Of a DNA stretch of 64,000 nt, positions 46,796 to 55,530 are shown piece after piece; position 1 is the first letter of the stretch, and every line of letters starts with the position of its first letter. The notes under the pieces were generated by a model that searched no databases, was not told the origin of the DNA, and saw nothing but the letters and a program-made list of their open reading frames with translations. The DNA is from Undaria pinnatifida (taxonomy: Eukaryota; Sar; Phaeophyceae; Laminariales; Alariaceae). Position numbers and translations under genes: made by a program. The stretch spans positions 15,124,702-15,188,701 of the forward strand of contig JABAKD010000023.1 in the NCBI GenBank assembly GCA_012845835.1. The letters run 5' to 3'.

Positions 46796-48545
46796 AAGGA
46801 GGGTTCACGCCCACCTGTTACCGCTTGTGCGGGGAAGGATTCGCTTGCCCACTTGAGAGGATTATGGCTCGTTAAGTAGGAAAATGGTCTCAAACTCGAC
46901 AAGTTCGATATGTCTGAGAGGGTGACTAACTTTTTCGCGAGCTGATTTGAATTGTTTCTTGACGGATTATTCTGTATATATATTAGCTGGAATTTAGTAC
47001 TTATATGAGTGCATGGTAGAGAGGGAGGCAAGTAACTGTTTCTTGACTTTTGAAAAATTACTTATTCACGATTGCGTTGTCCAGCATGACCTGGTTTTGC
47101 CTTTGATTTGAGCATTTGGAATCTGAACGGATTTTTAGTATGTACCCAGCCGGGAGGCGTTTGTCTAATTCGAAAGTGAATTTTGAGACTGCTGTCCGAT
47201 CACGCTTGTTGGCACCCCTGTTCTATGGAGCTGACAACCGTTTTATAAGGAAGGCTGAGTTTTTGGATTTTTGGAATTTGAATTTTAGATTTGAGTTTTC
47301 GGTCCATGAATTTCGGATTTGAGCTTTTGTTTTTGGACTTGAGATTTTACGACTTAGATCTTAGGTTCGTGAAGATTGATGTTGGATACTGTCCCTGAAT
47401 TGTATCTCTACATTTATATAGTGCTTTTCAAGGACTATGGTGCTGCAATCTTTCTTTTTTGTCACAGTAGTACTGGGAGGATATCAATTGGCCGTGTTTT
47501 CGATGAAATCGTTTTACCCTGAGGATATGGCAACATAGCATCATACCGTATCATTTACGAAGCTGGGAGACTGTTGATTGTATGCTTGGATATGATGCCG
47601 ATATGATGACGGTTGAGTATTGTGTAGGGGTTTCCAGTGATAAGTTGGCTACATCGTAACGGTATATCGGGGTGGTGGAATGATTTTAGGTATTTCGCCG
47701 CCACTCCTCGTTGTGCTTCTTCTACCGAGTGAACCTTCTCCTTTCCACGCTGCGCCTTGGCTAGGAGCAACTATATATCTATTTGTACGTCTTATACTTG
47801 TCTTCATACCGATGACTCCACTACCCCACTGTTGTCAGCTCGACGGGTAAGCCCTGTACGCTTCGTAGGGATCAACAAACAGAAATCCAGTAAATATGGT
47901 CGATGTTTCGATCCAACAGTCTATACACACAGGAACGCAGTATTCCAAGGACTATCAAACCTACAAGACTATGGAGGTAAACACACATTCAGGCGAGGCA
48001 CACGAGTGCATTTTGGTTGTCGGCTGACTTACAGCAGCAGCTGTATGTAGTGTAATACCTGGAACGTACGAGTCCAGTGACATTGAGCGCTGTAAAAAGA
48101 GTAGGTACGCGCTGTCACAGATCGACCTCAAAACACATACCAGGTATGTTACTCCGCACAAAGGCACTACAGCAGTGCTGTTAGCTACGTGGTGAGCTCA
48201 CATGGCATAACCACGTGGTTACTGTGAGGAAAGAGCGTCAGGGCCGGCAACAGCCAGCGCGCACAGCGTGGCAGTGTGAAATTAAGGATGGGAGGACACA
48301 GAGTGCCCCCTGCAGGTCTGCCAATTGAGCAGGTCTTCGGAGAGTACTCACTTTCGTTCCTTCGTAGAGATGTAGCTTTATTCGTTTCCACCAGAGCCCG
48401 GGATAGCTTCTGAGATCGGAGGCGCGTGCCTCCGATCTAATTCTTAACTTCCCCGAATAGAAACCGCCAACCTTATCATACGAAACCCATTCAAATGATC
48501 TCAAATTCGGATACCTACAGGCCTTTCGAGGCCGTATCTTAACAC
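46796..48545. other. No gene recognised
   Basis: Short frames only. Near 47255-47370 lies a degenerate TTTGGATTTTGGAATTTGAG-type simple repeat. Near 48395-48440 GAGGCGCGTGCCTC forms a short perfect palindrome. Confidence 0.5.
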
Positions 48546-48690
48546 TAGCCCACCCTGATGAGTCGCATATGCAGAAATATGGGATTTCGGGGAAACTCCG
48601 GTTCTACGAACTAAACCATGAGTCGAAGATGCGGCTCCTCAAACCCCACTCCCACACCTCTAACCGTCTGGCTATGGAGCCAGGAACACG
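48546..48690 (+). repeat. Short dispersed repeat shared with 62180-62330
   Basis: Both places share TAACA(C/T)TAGCCCACCCTGA, AGTCG(C/T)A(T/G)ATGCAG and TCGAAGATGCGGCT in the same order. Confidence 0.5.
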
Positions 48691-48756
48691 CGAAGAAAAG
48701 CAGTAGAAAGAAAAGCATGCCCTACAGCAAGGCAATAGTCACCCATCAAAAACCTA

Positions 48757-48846
48757 CCGCATGCCGCCGGGGTGGCGGGGGGGGCAGAAAAGGCTCTAGA
48801 ACCTGCCGCATGCCGCCGGTGTGGCGGGGGGGGCAGGAAAGGCTCT
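48757..48846 (+). repeat. 45-bp tandem pair
   Basis: CCGCATGCCGCCGG.GTGGCGGGG to AGGCTCT occurs twice in tandem. Confidence 0.8.
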
Positions 48847-49399
48847 GCGGTAAACCAACCACAGAAAAAGTACTATGGCGCGAGCCCTCGTCGATATGGA
48901 GGGGAACGCAGGCGCTAACACAAGGGAGAAGTCATGCGAAAAACCTCCCGCGGGCCATTGGCAAGGCGGGGGGTTAGACGAGGAAACGACGAATACCCGG
49001 GATGGAAGTTGTCGACACATACTGCCCCGCTAGGGGAGGGAGTATTTAGACGACAAAAAAAAAACAAAGCAGAACAAATACAACACACAAAACATAAAAG
49101 AAGACACACAGACCCGTACACTGGTCGCCCCCCGGCTCTGGGCTGAGGAGGGCGTCGGCAGGGCGAATTTGAACTATGACAAAAAGACGGCAACCCTGCG
49201 CCTCAGATAGCGGCGTTTTTCCCGAACCCTGACCCGGCACTGAGCAGGGGGTTCTGCAGGACAGAAAAAAAATGGAAAGAACCGCCCCAAAACTCGATGA
49301 AGACCCTCAGGACACTACAAACGACCCAAAGACAAAGACGCAAAACTCATACCTCAAAAAAATGAAGAACTATCGAGAAGCGGTGGTGGCTTGGAAGTC
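48847..49399. other. No gene recognised
   Basis: Short frames and an A-run. This is the presumed downstream flank of the Ty3 element; I could not find an LTR here. Confidence 0.4.
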
Positions 49400-51886
49400 A
49401 ACTGGCCACGGCCGCGCCTCGAGATTCGTCTACGTTACGTTGGATTCCCCGAGGAAACGCACTGGCGATGTGAACTTGCCAGCACCAAGAACCTCGTACG
49501 GCTCCCGTTGAAGTCGTGTAGCGCGCCGGGGGAAGAGGGAGTTTAATCGGTCCCGGGTCGTCCAGAAAGCGGACCAGGTATACCTTGTCCTCGGTAGTGC
49601 TCGCGATGATTTTTCCTAGCCACCATAAACCATCGTCTCCCTTGCACCAAAAGTGGGCTCCCTTAGGAAGTATGGTGTCGTGGTAGCGACGGAGCTAATC
49701 GGTGCGGGAAACACAGGCGTAGCCCGGCGCTAGGAAACGTTCCCCGTTGTTGCGGGAGAGCTCACGCTGTGCCGCCCCGATCCGCATTCGGCGGTAAAGA
49801 CGGTTGGTTTGGCGGTGCTGGTCCGGGGTTCCGGCCCAATAACGCAAGATATGGAAGCGGGAGAGGTGAAGGTTCATTTCCCGCTCCCAGGACGGTTCGG
49901 AGAGTCCCGCCCAATGCGTCTTGTATAGCACCGCGATGACGCCACCTCGCCCCCGTACCGACTGATGACCAGTGATCTGCTCCACCTCCAGCCGTTGGAG
50001 GGGAGTCGAAACGTCGTCTTGAGTGACGTGGTACGGCGGGGACTTCTTAGAAAATTTGCTGAGCACATACTGTGTCAGCCCCGCCGGTAGGTGTTTGGGC
50101 ATGTCCCCGCTGTCGTGGGGGTTGGCACAGGGTTTGCAGCGCTCAATAGCCACACGCCGACGAGCGTCCGAACCAGGCAGGTCGGAAGGGAGATCCAAAT
50201 AAAGGAGGTTGCTCCCGAGCGGCGAGCCGTCCGGGGTCTCGGCGGCGGAGCAGGGACCGACGGCCAGGACCTTGTATGGGCCCGTCCAGTTAAGCGCGAG
50301 TTTGGCCTTGAGTACCTTGGCGTCGGTATTCGCTTTCACACCCTGGCGGATGGTAGAGGCAGAATTGTATACCCATGCCCAACCACCCACAGTGAAGTTA
50401 GGTGCTGGACGCAGCGCGTCGGCGAGGGCGGAGTTTCTGCGGTTAACACGGGAAACGGTGAGGGCGTGGTGTGCGCGGACAATGTCGTTCGCGCGCTTTT
50501 GCCGGTCGGTGGCCAAATCGCAATAGGCCAGGTGGTCACGGGCCAGACTCTGGTATCCCACGACACCTTTGCGGTCGAAAATCGTCAGGGGGAGCCGTGG
50601 GAGTCTGCCCATGTGGACCTCGTTGGGCGCCAAACCCGTCGCCGCGCTGACAGAGTTGTTGTAAGCGAATTCGACGTGGGGCAGATGCAAGTCCCAGTCG
50701 TCTTGTCGCTCGTTGACAACCATAGCCAGCATTTGTGCAATAGTGTGATTTACCCGCTCAACGCCCCCGTTACAGTTGGGATGGTAGGAGCTTGTAGCAA
50801 GCTTGTGTACACCTAACAGCTGATATACAGCTTGTGAAAGCTTGGAGCAGAACTGCAGTCCGTTGTCCGAGAGTATGGTGCGCGGGCACCCCCACAAGGG
50901 GATGTATTGGTTCACCAGGATATTGGCTGTACCTTCCGCGGTGAACTCAGCGGCAGTGACTGGGAACATGTCGGCCCGACGACTGAAGCGATCGGTGAAC
51001 AGCAGGATGTAGGTGTTGCCTCGTGGTGTGACCGGAAGGGGGCCGGAGTAGTCAACACTGACGGCGATACCTGGACCTTCCGGCAGAGGCATTGTGATGA
51101 TGGGCCAGCGGACAGTCAGCCGTGGGGTTTTCCGCGCTTGGCACTTCAAGCAGTGGCGAAGCCACCACCGGGTGCACACACTCATGTCAATCCACCAATA
51201 AAATGCTCCAGCATGCGCAACGTGCGCGTGGTGCCAAGGTGGCGGGAGGCCGTCGAATGGCAAGCTTGCATGATCCAAGGGCGCATGAGCAGGGGAACGT
51301 AGATGCGAACTGGCTCGTCGTTTAGCAAGCAAGCAGCTCGCCCCACAGAGTTCGGTTTGTCAGAGCTTGTTGGCGGGAGTGTCGGGTTACGGACGAGTAG
51401 GACAAAGTCGTCGTCGGTTGTATGTAGTCGACCCTTACCCGCCAGCTCCTGGATGTCTGAGAGGGAGGGACGCTTGTGCGAGAGGTAGCACGCCAAAAAG
51501 TCGGGCGGCAGGACCGATGGCCGGCCGATAGAAACGTAACGCATCATGGCGTGGCACGTCGGCTCAGCGTGCTGCTCTCGCTTCCAATCGCCATGTGAGT
51601 AACGTGCGGCGGAATCAGCGAAACGCAATTCATCAGCGTTGCGAAGGGCGTTCGCCCTTGTATATGCGGTCGGCGTGCCACCAGGAGAAGGCGTGAGCCG
51701 TAAGAGAGGAGTTCCCATATAGGCTCTGCGTGGTCGCGGTCGGACGGTAGTGGCACCGTGCGGACCGGCGAGTCGACAAGAGCAGGGGTCGCGGCGGCGA
51801 CGGGATCGGCTGCGGCCGTGGAACTCGCGACGGGGTTGTACTTCGTCCGCGAGATGGCCGAGGGGCCCCGCCGGGCCCGAATCCAT
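49400..51886 (-). CDS. Ty3 integrase with chromodomain and Tudor-like tail
   Basis: Part of the broken Ty3 element. An HHCC zinc-binding module (CHSTASRHLGTTRTLRML, then CLKCQARK) precedes the catalytic core (VSVDYSGPL, ILSDNGLQFCS, NGGVERVN). The GPY-type region (LNWTGPYKVLAVGPCS) is followed by a chromodomain (RLEVEQITGHQ, YKTHWAGLSEPSWEREMNL). A further module follows with GLWWLGKI and VYLVRFLDDPGPIKLPL, which has the W..GKI....Y.VRFLDD pattern of Tudor-like folds. Chromodomains in chromoviruses steer integration to marked chromatin; the second module may do the same. Confidence 0.85.
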
Positions 51887-52297
51887 AATCTACAGCGGGG
51901 GTGAATTACCCGTTGTTATCGCTGTTCGTCGGCGCGTTGTCGACGACGGAGGGGCTGGAGTGCCAAGCATGGCGGAGACGGACACAGTCGAACCGGTGGT
52001 CGCGGCGGGGGCCGTCTCCTGTAAAGAACTCCGGGATAGATAAGTCGGCTGTGCGATGGGCGTCGCTGCAGCCAGGGCTTCTGCGGAGCCCGTGCCGCCC
52101 TCGATGGGTATGGCAAAAACCGAAGCAAAAACAGTATCGGCGGCAGGTGAAATCGACCCGCGGCCGGTACAGCCTTCGGTAGTGGCGACGGAGGCAGAAA
52201 TACGAGCGACGAATCTCCCCGGGGAAACAGAAAGGCCGTCAATTCTTATACGTGGCTCGTGTGTGCGAAAATCGTGAAACGCGGTAGAGGTGAGAGG

Positions 52298-52425
52298 GAG
52301 CCCACCCAAGGCAGCATGTTCAGTGCGGGGCACGAGCCCACCCAAGACAGTGCTTTCGGTGTGGGGCACGAGCCCACCCAAGACAGTGCTTTTGGCGAGG
52401 GGCGCGAGTCCACCCGAACCGACTC
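52298..52425 (-). repeat. 36-bp tandem repeat in the Ty3 spacer
   Basis: Four units starting at 52298, 52334, 52370 and 52406 (GAGCCCACCCAAG...), exactly 12 codons each. They lie between the RNase H and integrase parts and read as STVLGGLVP-type repeats on the minus strand. Confidence 0.85.
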
Positions 52426-52589
52426 CTGGGATCGGCGAGGGGGGAGCGCGCAGCCCGCGGGTCCGTTGGAGGTAGATACCGCTATCTCCAACGGGGTTGG
52501 GGCTTGTCAACCCCACGAGGTTGAATTTTTTTCAAGCCACTGCGGTCGTACTCCATAGCAGGCTCTGGAAAACGGGCCGGAAAAATCGG

Positions 52590-52975
52590 CGATGCCCTTG
52601 TCGCTGCCTTTGCGGTACTCGAGTGTGCAATCGAACGCGGTGACGAACTCAAGCTACCGCTGGGCTCGTGCATTGAGGGTCCCCACTTTGCCAATGCTCC
52701 CCTATGTATTGTGGCCGGAGGATATGTGGAACTTTGTTCCCCTCAGTATCCTCGGAGGCGTTTGGGAACCCAAGCAATGCTGCAGGTCCCCAAATCTAGA
52801 GGAGTCCAGTGCCTCTCCGAGTCGAGCGTTGCTCGACTGATATACGCGATTTTCATAGTGAACGAAACGTCGTCCAGCGTCACAGTACCCTCGACGAAAC
52901 AGGGGCAGTGTTCTGACATCGCAAGGTCAGGGCCGACGCTAGAAGCTATTTCCACAACTTCACGGCTTTTCATTG
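52590..52975 (-). CDS. Ty3 RNase H part
   Basis: Part of the broken Ty3 element. The minus strand reads IAYISRATLDSERHWTPLDL, SIAWVPKRLRGYLWG and later LEYRKGSDKGIAD. These correspond to the Ty3 RNase H blocks I.YASR.L...E..Y, W....R.YL.G and I.YR.G..N..AD. Confidence 0.7.
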
Positions 52976-54001
52976 GCCAACGCGCCCGAGAAATAGGTCG
53001 GAAACGCCGAAGGGGAAGCTTTGCGAGCGCTGGCCGCTGTGAACGGTCCGGTTGCGGCGCGGACGAGATTTCTTGGTTCGTGCGCTCGCAGTGCAGGTGC
53101 GGAACCGACTAGGGGAGGCCGGGTGCGCCGACCCGGTCTCATTGTCGCAAATAGCTGCGCGAACGGCAGAAAGTGCCTCACTGAGCAAGTTTTTTCCTCC
53201 CCCCTGGCATGGGTTGTTGGCCCTGGGACCATCCGCCCGGAGACCCATGCCCCACACTGGGTTCAGAGGGCTGGATACAGCCAGAAGCTTGTTGTCAGAG
53301 CTCAAAAGGTGATTTTTTTTTATGGCTGGATTCTGCGTGAATTTGGCGTAGGTGCCAGGTGACACGGCGTTTTGCTCCTCCCTGTCCCCAACAGCGGAGT
53401 CAAAGTTGCGCACGCCTCGACCGATGCGTTTGCGTGTGCTTGGACGAGGCGACGACATAATGAGCCCCACTGCTCGATGGTCTTGCAAAAACTTGGTCTT
53501 TTCGGCCATCATGTACTGCTCCGCGCAAGAATATGGTACGTCGTCCACGGCAAACGACGAAGGAGACCACGGTGGGAAATAGGATGGGGGCTGCCAGAAT
53601 AACACCACTTTAGCTGTGGAGTATTCGAGAGAAGGGTCAAAATCCGTGTTGAAATTTGGGCCTGCAATGTCCCCGTCCAGGAGCATCAGGTCTCGGGAGC
53701 ACGACGCGAATACGAACCCGTGGTATTTCGCCTCGGGTCTTTTTTTCGCTCGTTGGCGGAAAAGCGCGAGAATACGCTCTAACTGCGCCCGAAAAATGGC
53801 CAAAACCGACGGTGCCAACCCGTCGGTAGCCTCGTTGGACATTTGTGGGTCTGCATCTGTCCTCGGCTCTTTGGGCCTGTAGTGTCCCCTTGCGGGAGCA
53901 CCAGGCGACGGGAGCAAGATGCGAGTCCGAATCTGGGGTTTCTCGCCTCGGGTCCTCTTCACTCGCTGGCGGAAACTCGTAAAAAGCCGCCCTCGCTGCA
54001 C
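52970..54001 (-). CDS. NADAR-domain protein lying between Ty3 gag and RNase H
   Basis: A 343-codon minus-strand frame carries a NADAR domain at about residues 133-295 (about 53117-53605). It opens with VVLFWQPPSYFPPW then SPSSFAVDDVPYSC. Next come AEQYMMAEKTKFLQD, KRIGRGVRNFD and YAKFTQNPAIKKNHLL. The end reads SPLNPVWGMGLRADGP then GKNLLSEALSAVR. NADAR (YbiA-like) proteins cleave N-glycosidic bonds of ribose derivatives, including ADP-ribose adducts on nucleobases in some members. The fold order is complete, but some usually conserved positions differ, so activity cannot be assumed. The first ~130 residues are built from a ~225-bp tandem repeat. The domain occupies the place where the Ty3 reverse transcriptase is expected. 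It may be a captured host gene, a separate insertion or a passenger from a large DNA virus. Met at 54001 is the first in frame, and the true start is unknown. Confidence 0.8.
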   Translation of the reverse strand: MQRGRLFTSFRQRVKRTRGEKPQIRTRILLPSPGAPARGHYRPKEPRTDADPQMSNEATDGLAPSVLAIFRAQLERILALFRQRAKKRPEAKYHGFVFASCSRDLMLLDGDIAGPNFNTDFDPSLEYSTAKVVLFWQPPSYFPPWSPSSFAVDDVPYSCAEQYMMAEKTKFLQDHRAVGLIMSSPRPSTRKRIGRGVRNFDSAVGDREEQNAVSPGTYAKFTQNPAIKKNHLLSSDNKLLAVSSPLNPVWGMGLRADGPRANNPCQGGGKNLLSEALSAVRAAICDNETGSAHPASPSRFRTCTASARTKKSRPRRNRTVHSGQRSQSFPFGVSDLFLGRVGQ

Positions 54002-54260
54002 CCGAAAAAGAGTCCAACACCGACGGTGCCAACCCGTCGGTAGCCTCGTTGGGCATTTGGGTCTGCAATGTCCCCCTCTGGGAACACCAGTCCTCGGCCC
54101 TTTGGGCCTGTAGTGTCCCCCTCAGGAACACCAGGCCTCGGGAGCACGACGCGAGTCCGAACTCACGGTTTCTCGCGCCGTGGCCTCTTCGCTCTTTGGC
54201 GTATAATCGCAAGAAAACTGCTCTAACTGCACCCGAAGGGGCAGGGGCTCTGAGCTGTTT
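53662..54260 (-). repeat. 217-231-bp tandem repeat upstream of NADAR
   Basis: About 2.6 units start at 53662, 53879 and 54110 (GTGTCCCC...), sharing CGGGAGCA(C/A)GACGCGA, CGACGGTGCCAACCCGTCGG and GTAGCCTCGTTGG. They code in different frames in successive copies. CGACGGTGCCAACCCGTCGG is itself a near-palindrome (CCGACGG / CCGTCGG type). Confidence 0.8.
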
Positions 54261-54289
54261 CTGCTTGACGAGAGGCACGATTCTTCCGT

Positions 54290-55190
54290 AAAATTACGGG
54301 AATAGCGTCCAGCTGATCAGGCTGGAGGCCGTGGAGTCACCACTGGCCCGTCGCGCAGTGTCGGATCTTCTTCCTGTGCCACTGGGGCAGACGTAGCCTG
54401 AAATACGTGGGTTAGCGTGTTAAAAGACGAAGCAGGGTCTGTAAACCCTGTGGGCGTCTTCTGGAGCGGGGCTCGGGCAAGGCAATATTATTTTTACCCG
54501 AGGAGGCTCTCTTCCGTTATGTCTCTTGGAGGAGAGAGACGAGGTAGCTAAGCTTGTCGGCTCCTTCTTGATGGGAAAAAGGATAGAGCGCCCGCTACTA
54601 TCGCGAGGAGACACCGACTCAAATCTTGGAAAAGATCTCGGTGCATATGGGTTGGCTTTCCCACACCTCAAGCCAACCGCCGCTTTACGGTCAGGAAGAG
54701 GTGGAGACGAACCCGCTCGCGTATGGGGGCGACGCGTCGTCGCCGCAGTTTTCTTGCTGCGCGACGCGTGCCTGAGGGGAGCGTGCAAGGTGCAGGCTCC
54801 TGAGTCATGGTTAAGGGGGGCAGCGTTAGGGGCGCGTGCCTCCGTTGTCGAGCTTGAGCCACGGCAGGGGTTAACGGCGTCGGAAGCACTGGTCCCCATT
54901 GCCGAACTCGGACCATGATCGAGGGGGGCGTCACTGTGGGCGCGCACCCCCTTCGTAGAAAATGTAACCTGGCTGGGGGGGGGCATACTGGGAGCCCTGG
55001 TCCCCACCGCCGGCACTGCGCCGTGAAAGTCATCAGGCGACGTAGGAGCCCTTGGGCTCTTGACAGAAGTAATTTGTGCCGCGCCACGTGTAAGGCGAAC
55101 GACAGGCACACGAGCATCTTGTGAAATCAAAGGAAGTGTCCCCGACAGTGCCGTCGGCGTACGGGTCGGGTGTGCCGTACCGCCGTCGCC
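54290..55190 (-). other. Spacer between gag and the NADAR segment
   Basis: A Pro/Ser/Ala-rich minus-strand frame (54420-55130) without recognised domains. It may be the gag-pol linker of the Ty3 element. I see no protease motif. Confidence 0.5.
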
Positions 55191-55530
55191 CTGTCAGTTG
55201 CCAGTGCGAAAGGTACCTGGTTGGCGCGCGTTGGGGTTTCCGCTCGGATTGTGGGTTGCCCCGAAACGTTTCCCCGGAGCAGACACGGAAGCCGAGGAGG
55301 CTGGCGAGGGCGGGACAGCACCTTGTTGGCCAGGCGTGTATGTGCTGTTGTTGTTACCGCTGTGGCTGTTTGTCTGTCCCTGATCCCGTGGGTACCCTCG
55401 TGATTGTTTTGAACGATTTCGGCGATTTTTGTTGTACGTTTGCGAGCGAGAAGAGCGTCCGTCGCGGCGGTAGCTAACCATACGTGCTTGCCACCGTCGG
55501 AAAACGTCATCATCGCCAAGTTGGCCAAGT

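Noticed and set aside
48546-48610. Hammerhead-ribozyme-like CTGATGAG ... GGGGAAAC
   Set aside because: The segment between the two core boxes cannot form stem II, and the related copy at 62190 lacks the CTGATGA box.
49120-49215. Possible tRNA-like sequence with a B box (AGTTCAAATTC) on the minus strand
   Set aside because: No proper A box and no pairing of T or acceptor stems.
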